From: Selaginella moellendorffii
Taxonomy: Eukaryota; Streptophyta; Lycopodiopsida; Selaginellales; Selaginellaceae
Reading direction: 5' to 3'
Length of the DNA stretch: 64,000 bases
NCBI RefSeq assembly: GCF_000143415.4
Contig: NW_003314268.1
Location: forward strand, 2,927,502-2,991,501
How positions within the stretch are numbered: position 1 is the first letter of the stretch; each line of letters opens with the position of its first letter. Under the pieces are notes generated by a model. The model was not told the origin of the DNA, ran no database searches, and saw only the letters and a program-made list of their open reading frames with translations. The position numbers and the translations under genes are program-made. Positions 11,641-21,137 of the stretch are shown here, piece after piece.

Positions 11641-12559
11641 GCGTGATCCGAGGAGAATTTTCTCAACCTCTGTCCAGGTCAGGCGTGCGTAGTGATCGCT
11701 ACAACGTACTTGCAGCACCAAAAGCTGGCTGGATTCTATAGGAAGTTCGTCTCGACAACAAGGATTCGAGCGGCGATGGGCTCTCAGGGGATTCGTGGCA
11801 GAATTCCTACGTTTCGATTGAGGTTCTGGGAAGGTCGCAATTTCTGCAATGCCAAAGCCATTTCAACGGTGGCTTAAGACGAGCTGGTCCGGCATGCATT
11901 CTCTCCTTGGAGTGAAGAACAGCTACTAACTCATGGATACTAAAAAAAATCTCGGGATCGGGCTATCGTGTAATCCTGGAACTGCCAGCAGGAATGCTAG
12001 ATGACATCGCAGGTTGGAACAGCTGTCTAGTAGCCATTGTCTTTTATGATATGGTAGACAACTGAGAAACAGAAGTGAAACACTAAATCTCACTCCCTCT
12101 AGAACATTATATGCTCTTTATTCCTATTGTTAATCCATTTTACAGTCTCTCATGATTTGCAAACATGCTAAGGTTGTGATTGCATCATGACTCTTGACTT
12201 TGACCATCCACCACGTGGCAGCTGTGAAGAATATTCTAGGGGATTTACATAATTGTCCCCAAGCACTCGATCATTGGACAGCAAGGGAATGCCATGGAGG
12301 ATCACTTTGGTTGCCTGGATTGCAATGAGTTGTTTTGCGCATGGAGGCCTTACATGTTACAGATGCTGCAGATGGGCTGGTACTTGACTGGTGCTTTTGC
12401 ATTCGGACACTTGGGAGCAATGTGGCCAGGCTATCAGCAACGAAAGCAGATGATTGGACATTTGCATAAATGGGTACTAGATCTGGTGAATAACCTTGTA
12501 GAACCAGTGGTGGCAATGGATCTTGAAGGAGCTGGGACTAGACATGGTAGCTGGGATGT
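11641..12559. other. Intergenic DNA with no supported gene
   Basis: Short open frames (for example 12294-12563 +) show no domain. On the minus strand the 3' end of the gag remnant described next runs into this stretch; its border is unclear. Confidence 0.3.
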
Positions 12560-13850
12560 GTAGGCATGCAAGAAGCTGGCTGAGATGGGGTATTAGGTTT
12601 ATATATGCAGTGCTTTGATATGTGATTGTTTTGTCTGCAGTGCTGGCACTTAACTCAAGCTGGTGCAAGACTTGGGCATTCGCTAGGATAATATCCATAT
12701 CCCTTACAACAAGTACACCAGATGTTCTCACGGTCAGTAATAGGTTGAGGTAGTGTTTAAACTCCTCAAATCCAGTTAAGCTAAAGTTTCGACATTTTCT
12801 TAGCAAGTATTTCCAAGTTGTCATATACTTTGGAGATTTCTTGCAACTATGGCAGATTTGAAGACGGCAGGAAGTACATGCTACTGGAGATGGTTCTAGG
12901 ATTAGTGAGTGAAGGATATGGCTGGTACCTGGAACTGTCGATTATAACCACCTTCAGCAGCATGTACTTTCTGCTGTAGTGACTTCCTCTTCAACTCTGC
13001 CACAATTGCAAGAAATCTCTAAAGTATGTGATGACTTAGAAATACTTGCCAAGAAAATGTCCAAAGTTTAGTTTAACTGGATTCAAGGAGTCCAGACATC
13101 ACCTCAACCTGCTACTGACCGCAAGAACATCTGGTGTATTCATTGCAAGGGATATAGACATTCTCCCAGCAAATGCCCAAGTAAGCTCACTAGATCAGTG
13201 AGCGAAGGATATGCTTGTGACGCTGCTGATGTTTGCAGGAATGGAAAGGTTGGTGGGATCACTGGAGGACTGCCAAGCACAAACGAATGGAGTAGAAAGG
13301 CTGCTGGAAGCAAGCCATGCTCAGGCCAGCTTGCTCCCAACCGGAAGCTGTGGAAATAGCCTCAGTGAGTGTTATGGGAGTCTGGCTCTTCTTTAAGAAA
13401 GCCAATTTGGGAGGCAGGCCATTTGCAAAGAAGTGAACCTGATCCTTCTCGCTAGGAGGAGGGTGCTTTTTAGTGACTAGTCACTAAAACCAGATGATGA
13501 GACTTTGTAAGCTTTCGTTTGGTAGCAATCGAATGTAGTTCCTCACTAACTTCTTGTGTGAATCCCACAGGTTGGAAAGCAGCAAGAAGGCTGAGTGAAG
13601 CAGATCCTAGGTTGCGATACTGGCGGGGGCAGAATGCTGTGCTCGGAGAAGAGCAGCATCTTGGAGTGTAGCAGGGAATGAAGGCAATTGGTTTCATTGG
13701 CTTCTTGGTTGGCAATGCCAACAGTCTCAAAGGAATTGAGATGTGCATCCACATCATTGCCCATGATGGGCAAGAAAGAAGGATACCTCATGCATGTAAA
13801 ATGCCTTCTTGACAGAGGAGGAATCGGCAGTGGTGGTGGTGGTGGTGGTC
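12560..13850 (-). mobile_element. Degenerate LTR-retrotransposon gag remnant
   Basis: On the minus strand, 13850 to 13300 reads as a broken capsid region. Recognisable pieces include LPSFPATLQDAALL, VRNYIRLLP and PPSEKDQVHFFANGL, then FLKKSQTPITLTEAI, the usual order for plant gag proteins. Downstream on the same strand, about 12730-12600, are two CCHC knuckle-like motifs: CTCCKGYGYYPSEC (the His replaced by Tyr) and CQHCRQNNHISKHC (C-x2-C-x4-H-x4-C intact). A third, WCIHCKGYRHSPSKC, is on the plus strand near 13132-13177, because part of the gag region is present as an inverted second copy. In-frame stops and shifts are frequent. No polymerase, LTR or target duplication was found, so this is an old fragment. 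Confidence 0.6.
12665..13180. repeat. Large imperfect inverted repeat, arms about 225 bp
   Basis: 12665-12890 and the reverse complement of 12955-13180 align along most of their length, sharing for example CACCAGATGTTCT, GACATTTTCTT, GCAAGTATTT and AGAGATTTCTTGCAA or close variants. The spacer is about 65 bp. Both arms derive from the gag remnant, so the palindrome is a head-to-head duplication inside an old element. By eye identity looks about 80-85 percent. Confidence 0.7.
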
Positions 13851-14199
13851 CACCTCCTGATCTACCAAGAGTAGAAACTGAAATGGGTGGAGGAGGAGCT
13901 GGTCGTGGAGATGATTTATACTTGCCCCAAGCTTCCTCATCAAGGTCTGGTGGGGAAGAAGGCTCCTTGCAATGACACTACTTGGTTTAGCTCTCCTTGC
14001 TCGAACTCTATAGGCTTGGGCAAGTGATGAGAAATGGCAATTGGGAAACACCCAAGTCTTTAGAAGCAAAACACCACCTCCAGAACATCATGTAGTTAAG
14101 GAGCTCTTTATCTCTATCCTGGCAGCTAATCTCTTGGTAGGTATTTCATTTTTTGATATTTAGGGTTCTTGGTTTGCACTTAGGCAATGGTGACGGTCG

Positions 14200-14885
14200 G
14201 AGTTTACTAGAGCACATGCCATGCAGTGGAGCGCTCCCTTGAGGAGATGCTACCAAACGGACAAGACATCAAGCTAGTTGGAGGGAGAGTGTTTAATGTT
14301 TATCCCGGGGATGAGTATCTTCACATCCTCCCTGAGGATAAAGAAAATAAGTAAGGATTCTTTATTGTTTTAGAAATTTTTCTCAGAAATCTTTGTTATG
14401 TTCAGGGGGATTTTCTTGAGGAAAGATTGCTTCCATGATGAAGCAGCTCAACATGCTGTAGAAATGGAGTATATTGTGGTGGAACTAACAGACCAGAAAG
14501 AGAACCTGGAAAAGTATTTCTTCTCTTTTATGTTTTTTCTAAACAATTTTTCTCATGGTTTTTATTTTATAGGTTGATTACAACTTAAGTATCTAAGTAG
14601 GTAGTGCCACTCATACTTAGATTAAGAGCATTGACCAATCTATCTTCCAAGGGAGTTAAAGCTAAATATCCAGTTGAACGCTAACAATAAAAGGCTACAA
14701 GAGCAAGTCAATGTCCTTCAAGTAAAAGTTGACCTCCTTAAAGTAAAAAAATATGAATCTGCAAGCAAAAAATATGGATCTTCATAAACGAGTGGTTGAA
14801 CTAGAAAAGAACCTCTCCTGCATAAGAGCTGTGCAGAGAGAGATTCTAGCGAGTCTCCAAAAGCTACACCTAGCTAGTGGCTAAA
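14200..14885 (+). pseudogene. Unidentified spliced coding fragments
   Basis: Two exon-like stretches are joined by a GT/AG intron (about 14352-14405). The first ends DEYLHILPEDKENK and the second begins GIFLRKDCFHDEAAQHAVEM and continues EYIVVELTDQKENLEK. A further stretch after another possible intron (ending near 14573) contains heptad-like sequence (KLNIQLNANNKRLQEQVNVL). In-frame stops occur between the parts. I do not recognise the family. It could be the remains of a coiled-coil protein gene or a captured exon set; no upstream start was found. Confidence 0.3.
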
Positions 14886-15755
14886 CCACCATCTTCTATT
14901 GTGACCTCCTTCTTGCACGGAAGAAGTAAGGTAAGCATTCTAGTATTGCTTACTATTTCTCATTTTTTATTTTTTGTGCAAGTGGCATTTTTTTGGTAAA
15001 CTTTACAATCAACTTTTGTTTCAGTAAAGCCATAATTCAATATCTCTTTGTTTTTTGAGTCATTGAGCTTGCCAAAAAATCACTGCAAACCTGCATTGCA
15101 GCAAGATCTCTGACCAGGGTTTGTCTCTCTTGCGTTTTGCTGATGCCATGTCCAGGCTCTAGTGCTTGGGTTTTTGTCCTTGACATTCCCGTTTCCAAGC
15201 TTTGGCTGAATACTAGAGGTCCAAGAGATGTGGAGTCTGCTGTGTGGAAATGATGCGGGTGCAGCCATTGACGAGAGCTAAAGACTGCAAAAACATATCA
15301 TTCCAAGGGATCTATAATGGCAAACTAAGAAAGTCTATCATCTCTGAACTCCATGTTGTTCTCTCCAAAAGCAAGCCTCAAACAAGAATGTTTCAGAGTG
15401 AGATTTATTCTTGTCTTTGTTGTAGTCCCTTTAAGATCGTTGGATCTTACCCAAATTTTACTTTGATTATTTTTGCTAGTGGTTTTGGTTTCCCCTTTTT
15501 TGTTTTCCTACTATTACTGATACACTATGTTTTTATCAGAGTTGCTGAAGGGTGTGGAAGGAGTGGACAAATATTCATTTTCTACCATCTACCACCAACC
15601 CATAAATACTGCTGAGTACTTATCTCCCTTCTTCTTGTGACCTTCTTCTATTGAAAATCTAGTTCTGCACTTAACATATGGATCTTTGCAGACGATTTTA
15701 ACTCAATTTAAAATTTTAATGCTATTTTAATGCTATATTTGTTTTGCAAGAACTA
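14886..15755. other. Intergenic DNA with no supported gene
   Basis: An open frame at 15244-15615 (+) contains a hydrophobic stretch encoded by a T-rich segment, with no domain; I do not call it. The rest shows T-rich, intron-like composition. Confidence 0.3.
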
Positions 15756-15759
15756 CATC

Positions 15760-16480
15760 CACTCCATGTAGAGCTGAAGGCCTTGGTTGCTCGATTCATT
15801 GGCAAATCAGATGCAATGGTTTATGGAATGGATTTCACGATCCACTCAACCAAACTACCAAGCCTTATATTGGCAAGGGAGGAATTTATGTCGCAAGCTG
15901 GTAGGGAGGACTAATTATCAGCAATTCTTTGAACCACACGTCTATTATATTTGAAGCACATAGTTCTGGTTCCAAAGTGAAAGTTTTCCAGGACAACTGT
16001 AAGCTGTATTGCTCAAGGGCAACCTCGGACTCGGCCTTGGAAAAAGATAATTGTTGTCATCGAAGATATTTACAGCATAGAGGGTGAAATTTGCAGATTA
16101 AAAGAGATAGTGCAAGTCTGCAAAGCCTACAAGGTATTTTTCTCTCTGGATGTCTTCTAAAACTGTTGGAGTGTACCTTGATGAGGCACACACATTGGAA
16201 AGATTGGGAGTCTGCGAGGTTGATCTTGGTTACGTATACAAAGTCTTTGGTTCTTCCACGGGATACACTGGGTAAAGTAAGACAACTCCCGTTGCTCAAC
16301 AAGTAATATCGGCCATGAATGTCATAATTGGTGAAGATGGCACTCATGCTTGCTTACAGAGATTGGGATGTCTTATGGGATAGAATGTGCCCCAGGCAGG
16401 TGGCTGTTGTGACTGTGGCCTTTCCAGCGACACCCTTACTATAACCACGCTGTTATTGTTCAGGATATCAGTGAAGTTGG
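15760..16480 (+). pseudogene. Decayed, inverted partial duplicate of LCB2
   Basis: Exon pieces of LCB2 are recognisable in order on the plus strand: the GCTCGATTCATTGGCAAATC region, the segment around CTTTGAACCACACGTCTATT, the GGTGAAATTTGCAGATTAAA region, the YLDEAH block (16170 onward, now YLDEAHTLERLGVC), a VFGSSTGYTG remnant of the PLP-lysine loop in which the Lys codon region is altered, the QQVISAMNVIIGED piece, and the [14 protein letters not shown] exon followed by the last exon (ISEVG). Intron remnants are partly retained, showing a DNA-level duplication rather than a processed copy. Frameshifts, stops and missing exons, including the whole 5' end, make it non-functional. Orientation is opposite to the intact gene at 5570-7635. 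Confidence 0.85.
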
Positions 16481-16624
16481 GGATGACAAAGGCATCCTTG
16501 CTAAACACCCCCCAATCGTCATTTTCGTAAGTTAATACAAACTCCATGACAAATTAAATCTATAAGCAATAATTAAAGGCCATTATTCATCGGCCATGCT
16601 TCGCAAACTTTATCTTCTACTCAC

Positions 16625-17090
16625 TGTCTTGGGACGCTTCCTCGGGTGCTGCAGTGCCAGTGTCGTCCTTTCTCAAGAGATCATCTGCCTGGAGTGTGGC
16701 CTTTGAGAGCCTCGGCGAGCTCGCGATCAAGCTCCTCCGCAAAGTTCATGGTCATCCTACTCGGGAATTCACAGGAGAAAACGCAAAGGTATCAGGAAAG
16801 AGGAACGATTTCACTGCTAGGTACCTCGTCCGCCACGTCGAGCGCCTCACTCGTTGTGTTGGTCGTCTCCAGTTGCTTCATGGCCTGTGTAAATGCTCTC
16901 CTCTACCTGGGGAATGAAAGAAACAAAGAACACGAAGGACGGACTGAAATGGAAGTTGAATCTTCATACCTGTAAGTGGGTTCTCGATTTGACACAAGCG
17001 CTCGGCCTCGTCTTCCAGAAGCCTGGTAACAATGGGAAGAAAAAAGAAGAGATATTTAACTAACTTGAGCATATCAACTAGGCTCAATAT
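16625..17090 (-). pseudogene. Decayed duplicate of the small coiled-coil gene
   Basis: The reverse complement matches 4990-5510 of the intact coiled-coil gene: the VDMLK exon with its intron, LLEDEAERLCQIE, the intron with the TTTGTTTCTTTCATTCCCCAG acceptor region, the VEESIYTQAM-equivalent exon and the acidic last exon. It carries small deletions (in the exon after LCQIE, in the DEADE run and near the TTCATGGTCATCC junction) and a changed start region, so the frame is lost. It follows the decayed LCB2 copy tail to tail, as in the intact pair. Confidence 0.8.
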
Positions 17091-17331
17091 CCCATGTTCT
17101 CCATGATTCGGCGAGAATCACAAGCCTCCTGTTAAACACCATCCTGTTGGAGGGGTAACATCGTTTTAAAAAAGGTTAACTTTGATTCGACCATAGGCTT
17201 GCTTGTAAAGGTCTCGAGCTTCAACTCTCCAAGAACCCTAAACACACCAACGGTCCAGATTTGACGCGCCAGAAAATATGAAAACCAGGGTACAAGCGCC
17301 AGCGAGTTTGTATTCGATCAAGAGCTCGCCG

Positions 17332-18603
17332 CTAGCACGACACAGTGGACTCGTCCACCACGACGCCCAGATTCTCCTCGCGATTGAAGAGCGGCAGCGA
17401 GAGTGGGCTGTAAGTGGAGCTGCCTTTGCGAAGCTCCTGGATAGTGTGGAGCGCTGCCACTGTGCTCCTGTAAATCCCTTCCATATTCCCATCCTCCTGC
17501 TTTGGGGACGAGCACTCTGCTCTCTCTCCATCGCCTCCTCCCTCGCGCTCGAGATCTTTTTTTTGTTCTTCCACTTCTTCCTCCTTCGCTGCTGCTGATG
17601 AAGATGATCCCACTGCTGCCACCGACGATGATACTCCAGCTTGTGACGAGTCTCTCACTTTAGCCGGATCCATGGAAACTGGCGCATCGATCACCGTCTC
17701 GCCCAGCATCGCAGCCGGGAAGATGGACTGGAGATTGCTCTCGCACTCCCGGACGAGCTTGGAGAGGAGCTCCGTCTTGTAAAACGGCTGGTGCAGGACC
17801 TTGCGAATGAATGGAAGCCTCAAGAGAGCTCCTGTTGTCTTGTCGTGCTTCTTTAGGATTTTCACCAGGCCTGTTCCAAATGGAATGGAAGAGAAAAGAA
17901 GAAAAGCGGTTGCTTAGATCATAGAAGAAGCCAAGAGCAAAGATTTCAAGCTTGCGTGTACCTGTGTAATTGAGCGAGCTATAGTTCTCGAGAAGCACCA
18001 TCTCCCCGTGAAAGGTGACTAAGTCCTTCCAGATATTAAGCATCTCCTCGTCAAAATAGGGACCACCAGACAAAGAGCTTTCGGCGTTTTCCACTCGCGC
18101 CCGTTCGATCCTCTCCTTGAGTTCCTGGAAAAGCATTAAACAAGAAGGAAAGAAAAAAAGGAAGCACGACATCAGCACTTATCCTCCACTAGAGTCTTTG
18201 TCGATCGATCAATCGAGCAAAAGAAAAGAAATACCTGCAAGCGAATAACGTATTCCTCCTCCTTATCGATGAAGAACGCGTTGAATTTCTCGAGCTCCAG
18301 GTTGAGCAGCCGGATGAATTCCACCTCCTGGCTCGTGAGCCCCCGCCCCTCTTCATTCTCCTGGAATTGACGATCCGCATTACTGGCAGCCGGCCCAGTG
18401 ACGCTGCCGCTGCTCTCGTTGCTGGAATTCGCTGGCCGCCGCCGCTGCTGCTGCTCCTGGTGGCCGCCAAACGGGTGATCGGTGAAGCACTCGGCCGCGA
18501 TGAGCTTGAGGCGCTTCTTGAGCTGCTTGTACGAGAGGAATTTGTCCTGCCATTCCGGCAGCGTCTCCTCGATCTGCTGCTGCAATCGCTTACCGAATTT
18601 CAT
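17332..18603 (-). CDS. SPX-domain protein (phosphate/inositol-pyrophosphate sensor)
   Basis: Three exons (18603-18234, 18124-17962, 17870-17332). The product begins MKFGKRLQQQIEETLPEWQD and continues KFLSYKQLKKRLKLI, the canonical SPX N-terminus with the Lys surface cluster that binds inositol pyrophosphates. After a low-complexity insertion (poly-Arg/Ser/Gly, from about residue 50) come the second SPX helix (VEFIRLLNLELEKFNAFFID) and the third part, ending with the conserved GLVKILKKHDKTTGALLRLP. The tail after about residue 250 is Ala/Glu/Ser-rich and unstructured. With no EXS, MFS or RING domain it is of the stand-alone SPX class, which in plants bind PHR transcription factors in an inositol-pyrophosphate-dependent way to restrain the phosphate-starvation response. 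A second ATG directly precedes the chosen one. Confidence 0.88.
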
Positions 18604-18689
18604 CACCGCGCGAAGAACCCTAGCTATCTATCATCCACGCCCTGGCGATTAAAGTGAAGTGGGAAAGGTGGATATTCTCGTCAACAAGA

Positions 18690-18778
18690 AAATACCTCTT
18701 TCTCAAGGGACTCGAACCGGGCACCTCTTGCGCCTAGACTTCTCGCAAGAACGCACTACCTAATGTCTTGTGGAGTCC
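18690..18778 (-). repeat. tRNA-derived SINE-like sequence or tRNA relic
   Basis: On the minus strand a perfect B-box (GGTTCGAGTCC) is preceded about 40 nt upstream by an A-box-like TAGTGCGTTCTTG. Between them a stem CTTGCG/CGCAAG sits where the anticodon arm would be, but the loop is too long and no proper acceptor stem forms. This is typical of a tRNA-derived SINE head or a decayed tRNA. No poly(A) tail or target duplication was identified. Confidence 0.4.
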
Positions 18779-18979
18779 ACCTAATAAGAACGTAAGAAAA
18801 GAGCAATTCAAGTGCAGATAGATTGTCTTCAAAGTTCTCACAGATCTTTCCTCTCTAGAATTTCTTCCGAGAACATTGCTCGAGATCTTTCGTCTCTGGT
18901 AGAGATAACTTGGTCCCTTCCGATTCGCTCTGTAAGTTCTCTGCTGCTCCAACACTTATTGCTCCTCTCCGGATCTCCG

Positions 18980-19645
18980 ATGAAGTACCACTTCCTCGCG
19001 CTAGCGCTGGCAGCTCTCGCCTGGATAATTCCCAGCTCCAGGTGCCAGAGCGAGCAGCAGACGAGCTTCGAGTTCTATATGCACGATAACATCTTCGTCT
19101 CCAACCCCTCTGGAATCCCGGTAGCCGGAGCAAACGGCAGCACCACAACCTTCGCCTTTGGCACCGTCATTATCATCGACGACGCCCTCACTCTCGGCCC
19201 CTCCCCGACTTCCACATCCTTGGGCCGAGCTCAAGGAACTTACTTGGTCACCTCCCTCGACGCCTCCACCATTCTTCTCACTTTCACCGCCGTCTTCTCT
19301 GACCGGAATGGTACTCTGAGCTTCCATGGATCGGACAAGATAACGGACCCAACTCGAGAGATCGCCATCGTCGGAGGCACCGGCATCTACAGGTTTGCTC
19401 AAGGCTTCGCTGTTATCACCACTACCTCCAGCGTCAACTTCTCGGCAGTCCTCCACTTCAACGTAACTTTCCAGCACTCGGACGAGATCAGGAGTGGCTC
19501 CTCGACATCACCCGGCGGCTCTTCGTCCTCCCCCGGTGGCTCTTCGCCGTCTGGCTCCTCCGCTGCTTTGTCGTCGCTGAGTTTCTCGTCGTTCTTTGGT
19601 GTTCTTGCCATTGCTGGACTGATTCATCGTCGTCTCGCTTGTTAG
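18980..19645 (+). CDS. Dirigent protein with possible GPI-anchor tail
   Basis: A single-exon gene of 221 residues. Residues 1-23 form a signal peptide (MKYHFLALALAALAWIIPSS). The mature part begins TSFEFYMHDNIF, matching the dirigent FYMHD motif, and continues with the eight-stranded barrel signatures: FGTVIIIDDALTLGP, SLGRAQGTYLVTS, FTAVFSDRNGTLSFHGSD and EIAIVGGTGIYRFAQGFAVI. Dirigent proteins act in the apoplast and steer the stereochemistry of phenoxy-radical coupling (lignans, gossypol) or aid lignin deposition. Unusually it ends with a Ser/Gly/Pro-rich stretch (about residues 178-202) and a hydrophobic C-terminal segment, like a GPI-anchor addition signal or membrane tail; most dirigent proteins stop right after the barrel. 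Upstream in-frame codons to 18812 are probably 5' leader. Confidence 0.88.
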   Translation: MKYHFLALALAALAWIIPSSRCQSEQQTSFEFYMHDNIFVSNPSGIPVAGANGSTTTFAFGTVIIIDDALTLGPSPTSTSLGRAQGTYLVTSLDASTILLTFTAVFSDRNGTLSFHGSDKITDPTREIAIVGGTGIYRFAQGFAVITTTSSVNFSAVLHFNVTFQHSDEIRSGSSTSPGGSSSSPGGSSPSGSSAALSSLSFSSFFGVLAIAGLIHRRLAC

Positions 19646-19939
19646 TTGCTGTTGCTTCGGTCAGTTTCGTTTTCGCTTGGCAATAAACTCGTGTTCCTGT
19701 AGCTATTCTTCGATGTCCACTTCGTCTTCCACTAGCTCGGCTTTTCGGTGCTTTTCGGTTGTCACGCATATGGCATCGACCAAGACGTTCAGTCTGGAAG
19801 AACAGAAGAGAAAAGGATAGTGAATCGTCAAAATCTCTTGCAAAGTTTTCTCTCTTAGAAAAGCCCACGCGGGGATGGACGAAAGCAACTACCTAGCTAC
19901 CACCACCACCAACCTTTAGAAAGTGGAAGTCAAAACTCC

Positions 19940-21031
19940 TCACATTGATTGACGAATCCAACCAAGTGTGCTGCCGAGCCTTGTTAAAGGCCAGTACCTC
20001 AAGACGGAGCGGCCCCGGATGCTCGACACAGGAAGAGGGCCCCTAGAAAGAACAGGGAACGATGATCAGCAAAACCGATAGCTAATGACGAATCATAGCT
20101 TTTACCATATGTGCGAATCATAGCTGTTGTTCCTGTTGTCTCCCATAACGAAGACGTGACCATCAGGTACAAGCTACAAGGAAATGCGAAATTCTCAGAC
20201 AAAAAAAAGAGAGAAAAAATCCGAGATGCGTACCACCGAAGGCATGTCATAAATTGCGGCTTCCGAGACGAAAGGTTCTTCTTTCGTAATTCCATTGACA
20301 ATGAGTTTTCCGTCGGACACCTGCAGACGTTTTAGAAACGGAGCCATTGAACTTTGCATAGCTTACTTCAACAGTGTCGCCCGCTTTGGCAACGATTCGC
20401 TTGATGAATAAATCTCCAGCACCTTGCTGACGATATAAGAAGTTAATTTCAGTTCTCAAGCCAGGAAAGAAATCCATTCGCTCACCATCAGTGACGCAGG
20501 ACCATCAAACGTGACAATATCATTGATGTCAGGAGAGTTGAATCGATATGAAAACTGGGAAAAAGAGAGCCATGCGCATGAATAAGAAAGAACTATAAAA
20601 AGAGAAAGCTTTACCTTTTCAACGAGCACAATATCTCCAGGCTGCAGCGTTGGAGACATAGACTCGGACGGAATGATGCTCGGGTCTGCAACGTACCACC
20701 GGAAAAATATCGAAGCGGCGAGAACCACTCCAATGATCTTGACATCGTCGAGAATCGAGAGAAACAGCTCGCGCCTGTCAATCCCAGGATCCTTGTTCTC
20801 GTCCACAGCTTCGTTCTTTTTGGAGTTTCTTAGCTCTGGAGCTTCTTCTGGATCACGAACAGCTCGACAAATCCCAAAACTTCCAATCTTCAACCCCTTG
20901 CTCTTCACACCAATAGCTGTTGCTGACGGAAAAGCTGGCGAACCCACTGCCGGCATTCTATGGTGATAGTGCCTCCCTCCAAACATCAGGCCACCACCAC
21001 CAACGATGAAGGAACCCATTGCACTGACCAT
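19940..21031 (-). CDS. Chloroplast signal peptidase I (thylakoidal processing peptidase)
   Basis: Six exons: 21031-20615, 20554-20486, 20426-20367, 20320-20234, 20173-20106 and 20042-19940. Type I signal peptidase boxes are all present: a transmembrane segment (VVLAASIFFRWYVADPSIIP), then SESMSPTLQPGD with the nucleophile Ser, DLFIKRIVAKAGD with the general-base Lys, and DGHVFVMGDNRNNSYDS (box E), ending GPLPVSSIRGRSVLRYWP. The first ~75 residues are basic, Ser/Ala-rich and weakly conserved, as in a plastid transit peptide. Such enzymes remove thylakoid-transfer signals from lumen proteins or process envelope proteins. Two closely spaced ATGs (21031, 21019) could start it; I chose the first. 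Confidence 0.9.
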
Positions 21032-21137
21032 GAGCACTGGTAGAACCCTAGAAAGAACTCAAGTTTCTTCCTCAGGAAAGCATTTAAAAAAGCTTGTCAG
21101 TATCACTGTACAGAGAATTCTCAGCAAGTTCACCTAG

